The position numbers were made by a program, and so were the translations under genes. From the NCBI RefSeq assembly GCF_050624435.1, contig NC_134543.1:126571475-126635474 (forward strand): DNA of 64,000 bases, read 5' to 3'. Positions 21,698 through 33,683 of the stretch are shown piece after piece (position 1 is the stretch's first letter; each line of letters begins with the position of its first letter). Below the pieces are notes generated by a model, which had not been told where the DNA came from, made no database searches, and saw only the letters and a list, made by a program, of their open reading frames with translations. This stretch comes from Tenrec ecaudatus (taxonomy: Eukaryota; Chordata; Mammalia; Afrosoricida; Tenrecidae).

Positions 21698-24279
21698 ACA
21701 GTTTATTGGGGCTGATACAATTCTTTTCACAGTTCATACATATACATACATCAACTGTATAAAGCACATCTGTACAGTCTTTGCCCGAATCATTTTTTTC
21801 TCTTTTCTTCTTTTACATTTTATTAGGGACTCCAACAACTCTTACCACAATCCATACATATACATACATCAATTGTATAAAGCACATCCATACATTCCCT
21901 GCCCCAATCATTCTCAAGGCATTTGCTCTCCACTTAAGCCCCTTGCATCAGGTCCTCTTTTTTTCCCCCCTCCCTCCCCTTTCCCCCCTCCCTCATATGC
22001 CCTTGGTAATTTATACCTCGTTATTTTGTCATATCTTGCCCTATTCGGGGTCTCCCTTCCCCCCTTCTCTGCTGTCCCTCTCCCAGGGAAGAGGTCACAT
22101 GTGGCTCCTTGTAGTCAGTTCCCCCTTTCCAACCCACTCACCCTCCACTCTCCCAGCATCGTCCCTCACGCCCTTGGTCCTGAAGGTATCATCCACCCTG
22201 GATTCCCTGTACCTCCAACCCTCATATGTACCAGTGTACAGCCTCTGTCCTATCCAGCCCTGCAAGGTAGAATTCAGATCATGGTAGTTGGGGGGAGGAA
22301 GCATCCAGGATCCGGGGGAAAGCTGTGTTCTTCATCGATACTACCTCACACCCTAATTAACCCATCTCCTCTCCTAGGCCCCTCTATGAGGGGATCTCCA
22401 TTGGCCGACACTTGGGCCTTGGGTCTCCACTCTGCACTTCCCCCTTCATTTAATATAATATATATATACACATACATATATACATATACACATATATACA
22501 CATACATACACACACTTATATCTTTTTTTTTTTTTTTTTGCATGATGCCTTATATCTGGTCCCTTGGGCACCTCGTGATCGCACTGACCGGTGTGCTTCT
22601 TCCATGTGGGCTTATTTGTTTCTGAGCGAGATGGCCGCTTGTTCACCTTCAAGCCTTTAAGACCCCAGACACTATCTCTTTTGATAGCCGGGCACCATCA
22701 GCTTTCTTCACCACATTTGCTTGTGCACCCATTTGTCTTCAGCGATCCTATCATGGAGGTGTGCAGTCACTGATATGATTTTTTGTTCTTTGATGCCTGG
22801 TAACTGATCCCTTTGGGACCACTCGATCACACAGGCTGGTGTGTTCTTCCATGTGGACTTTGTTGCTTCTGAGCTAGATGGCCGCTTGTTTATCTTCAAG
22901 CCTTTAAGACCCCAGTCACTATCTCTTTTGATAGCCGGGCACCATCAGCTTTCTTCACCACATTTACTTGTTCACCCACTTTGGCTCCAGCCATTGTGTC
23001 GGGAGAGTGAGCATCATAGAGTTCCAATTTAATAAAAGAAGGTACTCATGCATAGAGGGAGTATTTGAGTAGAGGCCCAAGGTCCTTCCGCCACCTTAAT
23101 ACTTGACCTATAAATATCGACACAAAGATCTATTTCCCCAACCTCCTATATATATTTGCATGTACATGTCTTTGTCTAGACCTCCATGAATGCCCTTTGA
23201 CTCCTAGCTCTTTCCTCCATCTCCCTTGACCTTCCTCCTGCCCTACTACCATGCTTCATCGCCACCTGGGCTAGAGTATACCTCTTCTCTAAGCAACCTT
23301 ACCCTCGATCATTTCCCATCAGGCCTGCCACTCCCCCTTCTCTACCCTTTGGGGTCCCATGTTTTTCCCTTGTCCCTGGGTTTGTTAACACCACTTCCTT
23401 AACCCCCCCTACCCCCCACCCCAAGTCCCCCCGGAACTGTCGGTCCCGTTGTTTTTCATCCAGATAGTTCATCCAGCCTGTCCTATTCAGACAGACCTGT
23501 GGAGTCACTAACATGCACGAAAACTAGACAGAGGAACACAAAGCAACAGTATACAACCAGACAACAAAACAACCAAAACAAACCATTGAAAAAGAACAGA
23601 ACAAAACAGTTCACAAGAGAAAAGCTTGTAGTTAGTTCAGGGATCTTTGCTGGCCCTTAGGAGCGTTTTCCAGTCCAGTCTGTTGGGGCACCACGCCCTG
23701 GCCCCAAAGTCCACTTTCAGCATTCCCTGGGGACCTTGCCACTCCATTCCCTTGCTGTTCCGCTGCACTCCCCCAGTGATTTGCCTCGGTGTGGTGGGAT
23801 CAGGTCAGGTGCAATTCCCACACTGTGTCTCCGGTGCTGTCCCCTGTATCGCCCTTAGTCACTGAGGGGCATCATGTCTCATAGTAGGGCCAGCCATGTT
23901 GTTCTCTCTGTGGACTGGCTGCTCTACTCAGGAACATCATCATCACGGCCTGGTGGGCCAGGCTGTGCTCCACTCTCTCCTCCTGCTCCTTCATCTGCTC
24001 CCGTGTGCTCTGATCAAATATGTCCATCTCCCATAGCTGCAGGGTCAATGTCGTCCTTTGGAACAAGTTCTTTTCGGGGGAGGGGCAGGAATCCACTTAA
24101 TTTATGGTGCTGGGGCCAGCCTCCCAGACCTCTCCACCGGTTCCGTCCTCCACGCCGGGATATTGCATTCACACCTTGCGACACTGGGTTGAAGTCTGGT
24201 CCCACTTTCCCTGTGGAGATATAAACCATACCCTCCCCTTGGGTGGATTAATGCCCCATTTCTGTCATGCTGATTGTAC
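21698..24279 (-). repeat. L1 3'UTR with internal duplications and CA/TA tract
   Basis: The 2.6-kb 3'UTR contains a tandem duplication of about 247 bp: the AGATGGCCGCTTGTT landmark falls at about 22630 and again at about 22877, both followed by TTCAAGCCTTTAAGACCCCA. It also has a TA/CA tract at 22455-22515. The terminal segment is present twice in succession: TTTATTGGGGCTGATAC at about 21702 and TTTATTAGGGACTCC at about 21819, each followed by CATACATATACATACATCAA. The same doubled end recurs in the 52572-53368 copy, so it marks an L1 subfamily. Confidence 0.85.
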
Positions 24280-27200
24280 TTACCTCAGGGGACTCATGTT
24301 GTACCTGTCCCTTTGGGACTGGCTTACCTCGCTTAACATAATTCCTTCCAGCTCTTCCCATGAAATAACGTGTTTCATGTGCTCATCGGTGCTTTTTAGT
24401 GCTGCATAATACTCCATTGTGTGTATGTGCCAAAGTTTGCTAATCCACTCGTCTATCGATGGAGACTTAGGCTGTTTCCAAGTCTTTGCTATTGTGAATT
24501 GTGCCGCAATAAACATTGGAGCGCATATGACTGGTCGTGTTTTATTTGCTGCTTCAACCGGGTATATGCCCAGTAGAGGGATGGCTGGGTCGTAAGGTAG
24601 ATCAATTTCCATTTTCTTTAGGTATCGCCAGATTGCTTTCCACAGTGTCTGTACAAATCTGCACGACCACCAGCAGTGGAGGAGGGTTCCTATTTCACCA
24701 CAGCCCCTCCAACACTTGTTGCTCTCTGATTTACTGATCTGAGCTAGCCTGAGGGGTGTTAGGTGGTATCTCATGGTTGTTTTGATTTGCATTTCTCTTA
24801 TGGCAAGGGACTTCGAGCACTTTCTCATATATTTATTGGCCATATTGATCTCCTCTCTAGTGAAAGTTCTTCTCATTTCTTTTGCCCACTTCCTTAGGGG
24901 GTTAACTGTTTTCCTCTTTTTGCAGGTCATGATGGTGTTGTAGATTTTAGTAATGAGCCCTTTGTCTGACGTGTCATTACTAAAAATCTTCTCCCAGTCT
25001 GTGGGTTGCCTTGTCACCCTCTTGGCAAAGTCTTTCGAGGTGCACAGGTGTTTTATTCTTATTAGATCCCATTTGTCGATTTCCAGATCACCTGTGTGTG
25101 TCCCCTTCCCTGTTGCAGTGAGCCTATGTGCTCCCTGGGCCAGTGCTCTGAGATTAGTCCCAATTCCCTCCTTAATGGTCCTGATGGTTTGGGGTTTGAC
25201 TTCTAGATCTGTGATCCACCTTGAGTGTATTCTTGTGCATGGGGTGAGGTAGACGTCTTGTTTCAACTTTCTACATGTGGATATCCATTGTTTCCAGCAC
25301 CACTTATTAAAGAGGGCATCTGCTTCCCACTTGACGTTTTTGGGACCCTTGTCGAAGATCAGTTGTCTATATGCTGATGATTTTACTCCTGGGCTTTCTA
25401 TTCTTTTCCACTGGTCTGAGTGTCTATCATTGTGCCAGTACCATGCTGTTTTGACCACTGTAGCTGTGTAGTAGGCATTAAAATCAGGTAGGGCGAGTCC
25501 TCCAATTGTGTCCTTCTTCTTGAGGAGTTCTCTGCTAATTCTGGGTTTCTTCCCTCTCCATATGAAGTTGATGGTCAGTTTTTCCAATTCTTTGAAGAAG
25601 GTTGATGGTAATTGGATTGGTATAGCATTGAACTTGTAGAGTGCTTTAGGAAGAACTGTCATCTTTACTATGTTCAGCCTACCTAACCATGAGCAGGGGA
25701 GCTTCATCCATTTGTGAAGGTCACTTTTGGTTTCCTGTAATAGGGTTTTATAATTATGCTTATATAGGTCTTTAGTATTTTTTGTTAAGTATATTCCTAG
25801 GTATTTCAGTTTGTTCTTGGCTACTGTGAAGGGTACTTCCCTCTTAATCGCCTCTTCCATGGCCCTGTCCGATGTGTATAGAAACCCTACCGACTTCTGT
25901 TTATTGATCTTGTATCCTGCTACTCTTCCGTATTCCTCTATTGCTGTAAGTATTCCAACTGTGGAGTTTTGGGGGTCTTCAATGTATAGGATCATGTCAT
26001 CTGCAAATAACGATAGTTTCACCTCCTCCTCTCCCAACTGGATCCCTTTGATGTCCTTCCGCTGTCTTATGTTGTTAGCCAGAACCTCCAAAACGATATT
26101 GAATAGAAGAGGGGACAGGGGGCATCCTTGTCTTGTACCCTTTTTCAGTGGTATTGTTCTTGTCTTTTCTCCATTGACTATGATGTTGGCTGTTGGTCTT
26201 TCATAGATAGCTTGTATGAGCTTGAGGAACTTACCTTCCAATCCTATCTTCATGAGTGTTTTGATTAGGAATGGATGCTGGATGTTGTCAAATGCTTTTT
26301 CCGCATCTATGGATATTATCATATGGTTTTTATCCTTTTTCTTCTCGATGTGGTGTATGATATTGATGGATTTTCGGATGTTAAACCATCCCTGCATCGC
26401 TGGGATGAATCCTACTTGGTCGTGGTGAATGATATGTTTGATGTTCCTTTGTATTCTATTGGCCAATATTTTGTTAAGGATTTTTGCATCTATGTTCATT
26501 AGAGATATTGGTCTATAATTCTCTACACCTGTGGGGTCTTTTCCCTGTTTGGGTATCAAAGTAATGCTGGCTTCGTAAAATGAGTTTGGGAGCTTGCCGT
26601 TCTTTTCTATGTTATGGAATACTTTGTGGAGGATCGGTGTCAGCTCTTCCCTGAATGTTTGGTAAAATTCTGCTGTGTAGCCATCTGGCCCTGGGGCCTT
26701 TTTCCTTGGTAGGTTTTTGATGACACTCTCTATTTCTTCCTTCACTATGGGTTTGTTGAGGTTCTTGATCTCTGTCTCAGATAATCTAGGGATAGATTGT
26801 TTTTCTAAATATTTATCCATGTCTTCCAGGTTTCTGAATTCATTAGAATACAAACCTTCATAGTACTTTGTGATTATCCTTTTTATCTCATTGGGGTCTG
26901 TTGTTATTGCCCCCGATTCATCCCTCATCCTGGCTATTGATGATTGTTCCTTTCTATCTTTGGTAAGCTTTGCCAGGGGAGTGTCAATTTTATTAATTCG
27001 TTCATAAAACCAGCTTCTAGTTGCGTTAATCCTTTGCATTGTTCTTTTGTCTTCCCACTGGTTTAACTCCGCCCTGATTTTTATTATTTCTTTTCTCTTG
27101 CTATTGGAGGGGTAGTTCTGTTGACTCTGTTCTAGTTGTTGGAGGTTTTGTGTTAACATATCTGTCATACGCCTTTCTTCTTTTTTCATGTATGCATTCA

Positions 27201-28103
27201 GTGATATCAAGCTACCTCTGATAACTGCCTTTGCAGTGTCCCATAAGTTTTGATATGTTGTATGCTCGTTCTCATTAGTTTCTAGAAATTTCCTGATATC
27301 CTCTCTGATCTGGACCTTAACCCATTCATGTCGCAGGAGATCGTTGTTTATTCTCCAATTGGTGGCCCTTGCTTTTCTGGGTGCCCTTCTATTAATCTCC
27401 AGCTTTATGGCATGGTGGTCTGAGAAAGACGTCTGGATAATATCTATGTGTTTGAATTTACTCAGGCTGGCCTTGTGCCCCAGCATGTGATCTATTCTTG
27501 AGAAAGATCCGTGTGGATTGGAGAAGAATGTGAAACCTTTTGCTTTTGGATGAAAGGCTCTATAGATGTCTATCAGGCCCTGTTGCCTAATTACATTGTT
27601 TAGCTCTCTGGCCTCTTTGCTGAGCTTCTTTCCCTGTGACCTGTCTTTCTCTGATAGTGGAGTGTTGAAGTCCCCCACTATTATTGTTGTTTCCGTGATT
27701 TCTTCTGTCATTTTTTAATAGTTTGTTTGACGAAATTTGCCGCACCATTATTAGGTGCGTAAATATTCAGTATGCTTATTGCTTCCTGGTTTACTGAGCC
27801 TTTGAGCATTATGTAATGTCCCTCTTTGTCTCTTTTTATGTTTTGGATCTTGAGATCCATTTTGTCGGAGATTAAGATAGCCACTCCTGCCTTCTTGGAG
27901 TTACCATTTGCTTGGTAAACTTTCTGCCAGCCCTTTATTCTCAGCATATGCTTGTCTGCTTGCTTAAGGTGTGTCTCTTGCAGGCAGCAGATTGATGGGT
28001 TATGTTTTCTAATCCAATCCTCCAGCCTCTTTCTTTTAACATATGAATTGAGCCCATTTGTATTCAAAGTGATTATTACAATCTCTGGCTTCATGGTTGC
28101 CAT
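24280..28103 (-). pseudogene. L1 ORF2 (endonuclease and reverse transcriptase), single frameshift
   Basis: ORF2p nicks target DNA and reverse-transcribes L1 RNA. The frame 28103-27708 encodes the first 131 residues and ends at TGA; the frame from 27711 to 24280 continues for 1143 residues in the next frame. The break lies in an A6 run before TGACAG, consistent with one missing A. Counting across the break, endonuclease residues N14, E43 (QETH), D145 (GDFN), D205 and H230 (SDHH) fall at the same positions as in human ORF2p. The reverse transcriptase has [13 protein letters not shown] and [11 protein letters not shown]. The C-terminal cysteine motif is present as [18 protein letters not shown]. 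Total length of about 1274 residues fits the family. Whether the missing base is biological or a sequencing error cannot be judged here. Confidence 0.95.
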
Positions 28104-28145
28104 ATTCTGTTTTGTGTTTTGGGTCTTTGCCTATCTTCCTTCATA

Positions 28146-29273
28146 TCAGTGTACTGCGTTTGAGTGGAGGGTTTCTATCCTGTCCTCTTTTCCATCTGAG
28201 ACCGTGTTGTCCTGGTACGTGTTGCTGGCATGTTGGCTTCTAGATGGAGATGGGCTATATGGTGGTCTCCTGGTGGTTCTAGTTGGAGCTTGATCTTCTG
28301 GCCATAGTGAGTCAGCCAGTATGTTCTGCAGGGTCGGGTGACTTGCAGTATATTTTTTGAGTTCTTCCTTGTCCTGGAAGACCCTTATCTTACCCTCTAT
28401 CTTAATGGATAACTTGGCAGGGTATAGGATTCTGGGGGAGGCATTTTCATCTTTCAGTTTTTGGAAGATGTTGCTCCATTCTCTCCTCCTCTTCATGGTT
28501 TCAGCTGATAAGTCTGAGCATAACCTTACCTGCGCTCCTTTGTATGTGACTGTCTTCCTTTCTCTTGATGCTCGTAGAATTTTCTCTTTTTCCTCTAAGT
28601 TGGATAATTTTACAATTATATGCCTTGGCGTGTTCTTCTTGGTGTTTACCTTAGCCGGCGTCCTCTCTGCTTCCTGTATGAGAGTCGGATTCTCCTTTGT
28701 TAGGTTGGGGAAATTTTCTTCCAGGAATTCCTTTGCTATCTTGGCGGTCGATTTGTGTGTTATGTTGTGTTCTGGTAGACCGATTATTCGAATATTATTC
28801 CTCTTCATAGCATCTGTCATTGATCTCAGGCTGTCTTCTGTTTCTTTAATTTTCCTATCTGATTGTTTTTCTCGCTTGCTTCGTTTGGTTTGAGCGTCCT
28901 CGAGTTCACTGATACGGTTCTCAGCCTCCTCAAGCCTAGATATAGCTTCTGTGACCTTTTGTGTGGCCTCTGCTACCTCCTCTGTTAGTTTCTGCAGTTC
29001 CTTTTGGTGGATAGTATTCATCCCCTCTATTGTGGACTTCATCCCCTCTATTGTGCATTTCATCCCTTCTATCGTTGCATCCTTATTTTGGTTTGCTTCT
29101 CTTAGCTCCTGTATTACCGCAAGCAGAGTTCTGAAGATTTCCTTTTGTGGCTGATCTATATCTGTTTCTTCTATGAGTGACGTTAGGTCTGTTAAAGTGC
29201 CTCGTTTTTCTGATTTTTTTGTTGGGAGTGATGTGGTCTGTTGATTTTTCCTTGATCCTTTAATAGGCCCCAT
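28146..29273 (-). CDS. L1 ORF1 protein (RNA-binding chaperone), intact
   Basis: ORF1p trimerises through a coiled coil and coats L1 RNA. This 375-residue frame is uninterrupted from ATG to stop. Residues about 40-155 are heptad-rich coiled coil, including a short direct repeat (IEGMKCTIEGMKSTIEGMN, about 69-87). The RRM-like domain begins near NNIRIIGLPEH (about 159), and the C-terminal domain carries RRREWSNIFQKL and ASPRILYPAKLSI. After the usual family end (TLQNIL) there is an additional tail of roughly 55 residues rich in Pro, Ser, Thr and Arg. It lies 42 bp upstream of ORF2, as in a bicistronic L1. Confidence 0.95.
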   Translation of the reverse strand: MGPIKGSRKNQQTTSLPTKKSEKRGTLTDLTSLIEETDIDQPQKEIFRTLLAVIQELREANQNKDATIEGMKCTIEGMKSTIEGMNTIHQKELQKLTEEVAEATQKVTEAISRLEEAENRISELEDAQTKRSKREKQSDRKIKETEDSLRSMTDAMKRNNIRIIGLPEHNITHKSTAKIAKEFLEENFPNLTKENPTLIQEAERTPAKVNTKKNTPRHIIVKLSNLEEKEKILRASRERKTVTYKGAQVRLCSDLSAETMKRRREWSNIFQKLKDENASPRILYPAKLSIKIEGKIRVFQDKEELKKYTASHPTLQNILADSLWPEDQAPTRTTRRPPYSPSPSRSQHASNTYQDNTVSDGKEDRIETLHSNAVH

Positions 29274-30457
29274 GCTTCTGGGAGACAGGAGTAACCTTAT
29301 TGTGTGGAGGCTCAGGCCACTGTGCCATCTCCTGGGGTGGCTGGGGCGGGCTGCGGCAGGCTTAGGGCTGGCACTGGGGACCCAACAGGGCCCCAGGTGG
29401 TGAGAGCTGGCTGGAGCTCACTGACGGCTCCTCAGGGACTGCAAAGCCGAGACCCAGGCTCCACTGCAGGTGGAGTGTTTGATCTGCCCGGGCTGTGAGC
29501 GGGAGCGGGGAGGCCCCTTGGATAGCTGCGCAGGCAGCTGCGGGACACTGCAGGGAACAATGGTGTTCGCTCTCTGCCCTTTTGGCGCGAAACCGCAGGG
29601 GGTAATGGCGCCGGCAAAGGAGGCTTGGCGTGAAACCGCAGGGGGCAATGGCGCCCTTCCTCTGCTCAGGCTCAGAGTCGCGGCCGCCGGGGTCCCCGCA
29701 GCACCCTGGGGAGGGCACCTACTCTTGTGCCTTGTACAGGGGGGGGGGGCCCTTGGTGGGCAGACTCAGCAGCGCGGGGCGCGGCGCTCCGCTGAAGCTC
29801 AGGGTCCGGGACAGGCGCGGGTTGGGCTATGGCTCCTGTTGGCGGGAAGTGCTCAGCGCAGGGTCCCCGCCAGGAGTGGAGCTGGCGCTAGGCTGCCAGG
29901 GGCTGGCGGGGGCGGGTGGGGGTGGGAGGCCAGCGCACGGAGGGCAGGTGGAGAGGTCCGCGGCAGCGGTGCGGGTGGATGGTCCCCCGTGGGGGTCGCC
30001 AGACAACCCGCGGGTCCGCTCCCCTGAGCTTGGATGAATGGAGGGAGGGACGTGGGCCCGAGGGCAGATCGCTGCCCTGTGGGGAGAGGGGAACTGCGGG
30101 AGAGGAAAGCTTCTCTCCCAGTGGGGATCCGCGATAGGGAGTGGGGAGTGGGCCACTGGAGTAGGCAGGGCAGGCAAGCGGCTCTGGGCTGGCGTCGGGT
30201 TTGGGGATGGAGCCTAAGCCGGTCGCCAGTGAGCTCACGGCAGCTTAGTGGCCAGAGATGTCCCACTAGTCCGGTCCTCTTTCACCTAGACCCCTGCTCC
30301 GGACAAATACGTGGGGTAGGACTGGGGTGCTGTCCCAGGGGGATATTTCACTCACCAGACTCTTACTATTCAGCTACCTGGTCGCCAATCCCGCTTTGTT
30401 TGGAGGAGCTCTCAGAGTATGCGGGTGTCCCTGTCGGCCATCTTCCCCCTCCCCCGC
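29274..30457 (-). promoter_or_regulatory. L1 5'UTR / internal promoter
   Basis: A GC- and CpG-rich 1.2-kb leader in front of ORF1. The complement of GGCCATCTT at 30437-30445 is a YY1-type AAGATGGCC at the element's 5' end, as in human L1, where it sets the transcription start. Many overlapping frames on both strands here are GC-rich shadows. L1 5'UTRs can also carry antisense promoters, which here would point along ADGRB3; no direct evidence was seen. Confidence 0.8.
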
Positions 30458-32480
30458 CTTTTTTTTTTAAGGATCATTTTATTGGGGGCGCTTACTTCTA
30501 CTTTTTATGATAGCATTTAATCCTTGGTTTGAAAATGAGACTTTAAACATACGTATGTTTTATATTCCTCAACGAATTCTGTTTACTAGGGAAACAGTCA
30601 ACATATCCTGTTAGTGATGAGGGGAATGAATCAAAGATTATTTTCTCTAGTTAATGCCTCCCATTGTATCCCTTGTAATCAGTCCCTAAATCCTCAAGTA
30701 GAAATGTTTTTCATGTGGATTACCTCCTAGAAATGACACAGATTTGGCAAAATATAAATTGTGCACCGAGTCAATGCAAATCCACACGGTCTGGTGTGGC
30801 ACTGATGATAATGGCAAAGGTATATCAAATGTTAAATATTGTGAATGTGCCCATTGGGATTACAAGGTCATATTTAATTAATCTGTGTGGAAACAAGAGG
30901 CTCTCAGGAATATTTTATGATAGGACTCCCACTAGACTGTTCTTTAATACCATTCATGACTTTCCCAATCTGAAAACAGTGAGAGGAAAACTGTGACTGT
31001 AGTGATGACATCAAATGCAATCTTGAATCTGCGATCAAAGTAAACTATTGTACCGATGGTTCGTTAAAGAACTAACATGCTTGTACATTTAAGTGTCTGT
31101 AATTGAACATCGTAATTTACGTACTTTGAGGTAGCATGCAATCTTGGTTGTCAATCCTTTCAATGTCCCATAATATGAAATTGTGAAGAGGTGTAAATCA
31201 ATACTATAAGGGCTTTTGAAATAGATACCATGATGTTTTGCTTCAGGCAGTTAATTAAACAATATAACACAAAACAGAGAGACTTCTTTGCGTATATAGA
31301 TATTTCTACTTTTTAAGGAAATCAAACACGATTCCTGGTTTTTTTCAGCTGTGTCGACTCTGGGCAGAGGCTGGCAAACATTCATGAGAACATCTTCATT
31401 ATTCTTGAGAGCTTTTCTACACTTTATAGAACTATTAGCATAGATGATTCTAGACTAGCTAAGATATAAAATGAGATATAAGATCTTATTTATTACAAGT
31501 TCACTTATAATACATAATGAAACAGTTTGAACAGAAGAAGTCCACACCAGGATATCTAAATAGGCATTAATAGAGCCTTTGTTCCTTATTGACATCAATG
31601 GCCCTACTTATGTGAAGGGAAATTGGTACCCCTGTATGGAATCCAGGAAATCTGAAAACACACACTCATTTGTCTCTCTATTCCACCCCTGCTAATTCTT
31701 GAGTTCTACTACCCCAGGGAAGTCTAACCATGCGCCTGTGTAAACTTGACCCGTTTCCGTACACATACACATGTTTAGGCACACATAAGCCCTTTAAAGC
31801 AATTTACAGCCTTTCCAGTTTACTTGTCCTTGGTTCTTTCTACCTGTACTATTCTTGCCCCCACATGACTTTTTAGCCCCCTTTCATCCTCCTCTTTACC
31901 CTTGCTGTCTTCCATCCTTTCCTTTGTAAGTAACTGACGTGAGTCCGCATTCTTTATCAGGACGTAGGAAGGAGTACTGAGACAGAGGTAGTGGCTCTTG
32001 GAAGAAACAGAGTCAGGTTGTTCCACCTCTTTGCCATTTACACAGGTTATACTTCTCCTCCGGCATTTAGTATAGTAGACTGTTTTCTTCCTCCCACCCC
32101 ATTCTTGACACGTTCCTCTCCTTCCAGCAGACATTGACTTCTTCAAGAATAGAGGCTGGGAAATAAAAGAATAAAAACTGGTTCTTGAACGTGACTAACA
32201 CAATATAAGTAGGGTTTCAGCAAGCATTTGCTTACACAAAGCTTAAATGACCAAAGTTAAAAGGAAAAAAAATGTCTAGGAAAGACGAGAATCCGCTGAT
32301 TATATGCAGTAGAGGAAAAAGTGTGTTACACTGAGGCAGCAGCCATCTCTCACTTTCCTTTATTTCTCAGGGCACAAGGGCTACCATTATAGAATATCCA
32401 AATTCATTAATCTGTTACTCATGCATGTTTCTGATTTCCAAGGTACGACTTAATAAAATTTTAAGAGGAATGGATTCATT
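30458..32480 (+). other. intronic sequence; short L1 3'-end scrap at left
   Basis: 30462-30500 reads a T run then AAGGATCATTTTATTGGGGG, the complement of an L1 3' terminus, apparently older than the full-length insertion. The rest is AT-rich intron with no recognisable gene. Confidence 0.5.
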
Positions 32481-32495
32481 AAGAAATATTGTTGA

Positions 32496-32532
32496 ATCGC
32501 TTCTCAGCCTTTTGGCTAAGATCAAGTGTAGT
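32496..32532 (+). pseudogene. 3'-truncated U2 snRNA tailless retropseudogene
   Basis: The 37 bases starting ATCGCTTCTCAGCCTTTTGG and continuing CTAAGATCAAGTGTAGT match the 5' end of U2 snRNA with one visible change (CTCAG for CTCGG). It is flanked by AAGAAATATTGTTGA (32481-32495) and AAGAAATGTTGTTGA (32533-32547), a 15-bp target duplication with one mismatch. There is no A tail. Truncated, tailless copies of small RNAs inserted by L1 machinery are a known class. It is too short to be a functional U2 gene. Confidence 0.9.
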
Positions 32533-32558
32533 AAGAAATGTTGTTGATTTTGAATACA

Positions 32559-32626
32559 AGGAGACTTCAAAAAGTTCATGGAAATATGGAATTATGTCCA
32601 TGAAATATTGAAGCCCCTTCATACAG
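32559..32626. mobile_element. mariner-type MITE, about 65 bp
   Basis: It starts GGAGACTTCAAAAAGTTCATGG and ends TCCATGAAATATTGAAGCC followed by CCTTC. The two ends are inverted complements with a few mismatches. It sits just right of the U2 retropseudogene. Confidence 0.6.
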
Positions 32627-32639
32627 TTTTTTAAAATGT

Positions 32640-33520
32640 AATGATCGATATAACATGCTATCTATGAGGGGTTATAAAAAAAAGTTGGAAAAAAGCGCCA
32701 CTGGTAGAACTTTAGTAGGGCACATGTTCACACTAGGTAAGCATCAGCAACTCACGCAGAGTTAGTGTACCCGGTAGCATCACCTGGGACTGTTCTTTCT
32801 GGTCACAGAGAATTTTTTTGTAAAAGCAATTTTGCTCAGCCTCCTTTTTTCTGTGCTGGCTAATTTAAGAGAACAACAGACAACTGTGAGATTTATTTCC
32901 TTGTTGAGGAAGATGCTGCAAAAACTGTTGTGATGTTGAACACAGCTTACAAGGACAGCACTATGGGAAAAACTCAAGTTTGAAAATGAGTGGTTTTCTC
33001 ATGTCAAAAAATGTGAACTTTTGACTTACAATAAACCTAATTCTGGACATCCATCTACTTCCCAAACAAAGAAAATGTCAGCATGTAGTGCATTTGGTTT
33101 CACCAGGTCAGAGTATTAATCAAGCTTTCTATTGAGAGGTTCTGAAAAGACTGTGGCAGATGGGGAACTGGCTTTGCCACCACGACAACGTACCTGGTCT
33201 TGCAGCCCTCTCAGCGGGCCAGTTTTTGGCAAAAGCAGTGTGCCTCTATTGCCCCACAGACCTTACTCACCTGACCCCACTTCTTGCAGCATTTTTTGTT
33301 TTTGAGAATGAAGAGGGACATGAAAGAACAGATTTGGGGACTAGAAGAAGTGAAGAAAAAACAAGGGAGGTGCTGCCAGCCACCCAAATAGATGAATTTG
33401 AAAATGTTTCCAAGAATGGCATTGCAGTTTGACAAATGCATTAAGTATCATAGAGAGTACTTTGAAGGTGATAAGGTTACTTTGTAAAAAAAATTTAAAT
33501 ACATAAGTTTGAGGGGCAAC
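32640..33520 (+). pseudogene. decayed mariner-family transposase
   Basis: In broken frames this stretch encodes GKTQV...WFSHVKKCEL and SGHPSTS (the mariner linker usually reads GRPSTS), and further on HHDNVPG-AALSAGQFLA, matching the HHDNAPAH-type signature around the second catalytic aspartate of mariner transposases. The 33160-33432 frame is a fragment of this. Several frameshifts and the loss of conserved residues make it inactive. The outer terminal repeats of the parent element were not securely identified. Confidence 0.7.
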
Positions 33521-33683
33521 AATGCTGGTTGTTTTGGGTATTGCACATAGCTCTCTAGAAAGTTTGCAAATTTCTGTTTGGTCATCTTCATGTCTCTCAA
33601 CGTTTCTCATTTTTTTCTGGTCTATCATTACTTCTATAGCAATGATAGTTCCCAAATCCTTCCACAATTTGAGGACAAAGAGG

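Larger units (their letters stand above)
21640..30457 (-). mobile_element. nearly full-length L1 (LINE-1), antisense to ADGRB3
   Basis: Read on the minus strand: a GC-rich 5'UTR (30457-29274), ORF1 (29273-28146), a 42-bp gap, ORF2 (28103-24280, one frameshift), an unusually long 3'UTR (24279-21698) and a poly(A) tail seen here as T runs at about 21640-21697. The 5' end carries GGGGGAAGATGGCCGACAG, matching the usual L1 start with a YY1-type AAGATGGCC. Total length is about 8.8 kb, longer than the human 6-kb L1 mainly because of the 3'UTR. A target duplication could not be resolved because both edges are T-rich. Low decay suggests a young insertion. Confidence 0.95.

Noticed and set aside
22095-22304. 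Near-identical 69-codon frames at 22095 and 52984 as a conserved gene
   Set aside because: Both lie in the same part of the L1 3'UTR; similarity reflects repeat copies.
29470-30510. Several 100-185 codon frames on both strands
   Set aside because: They lie inside the GC-rich 5'UTR of the antisense L1.
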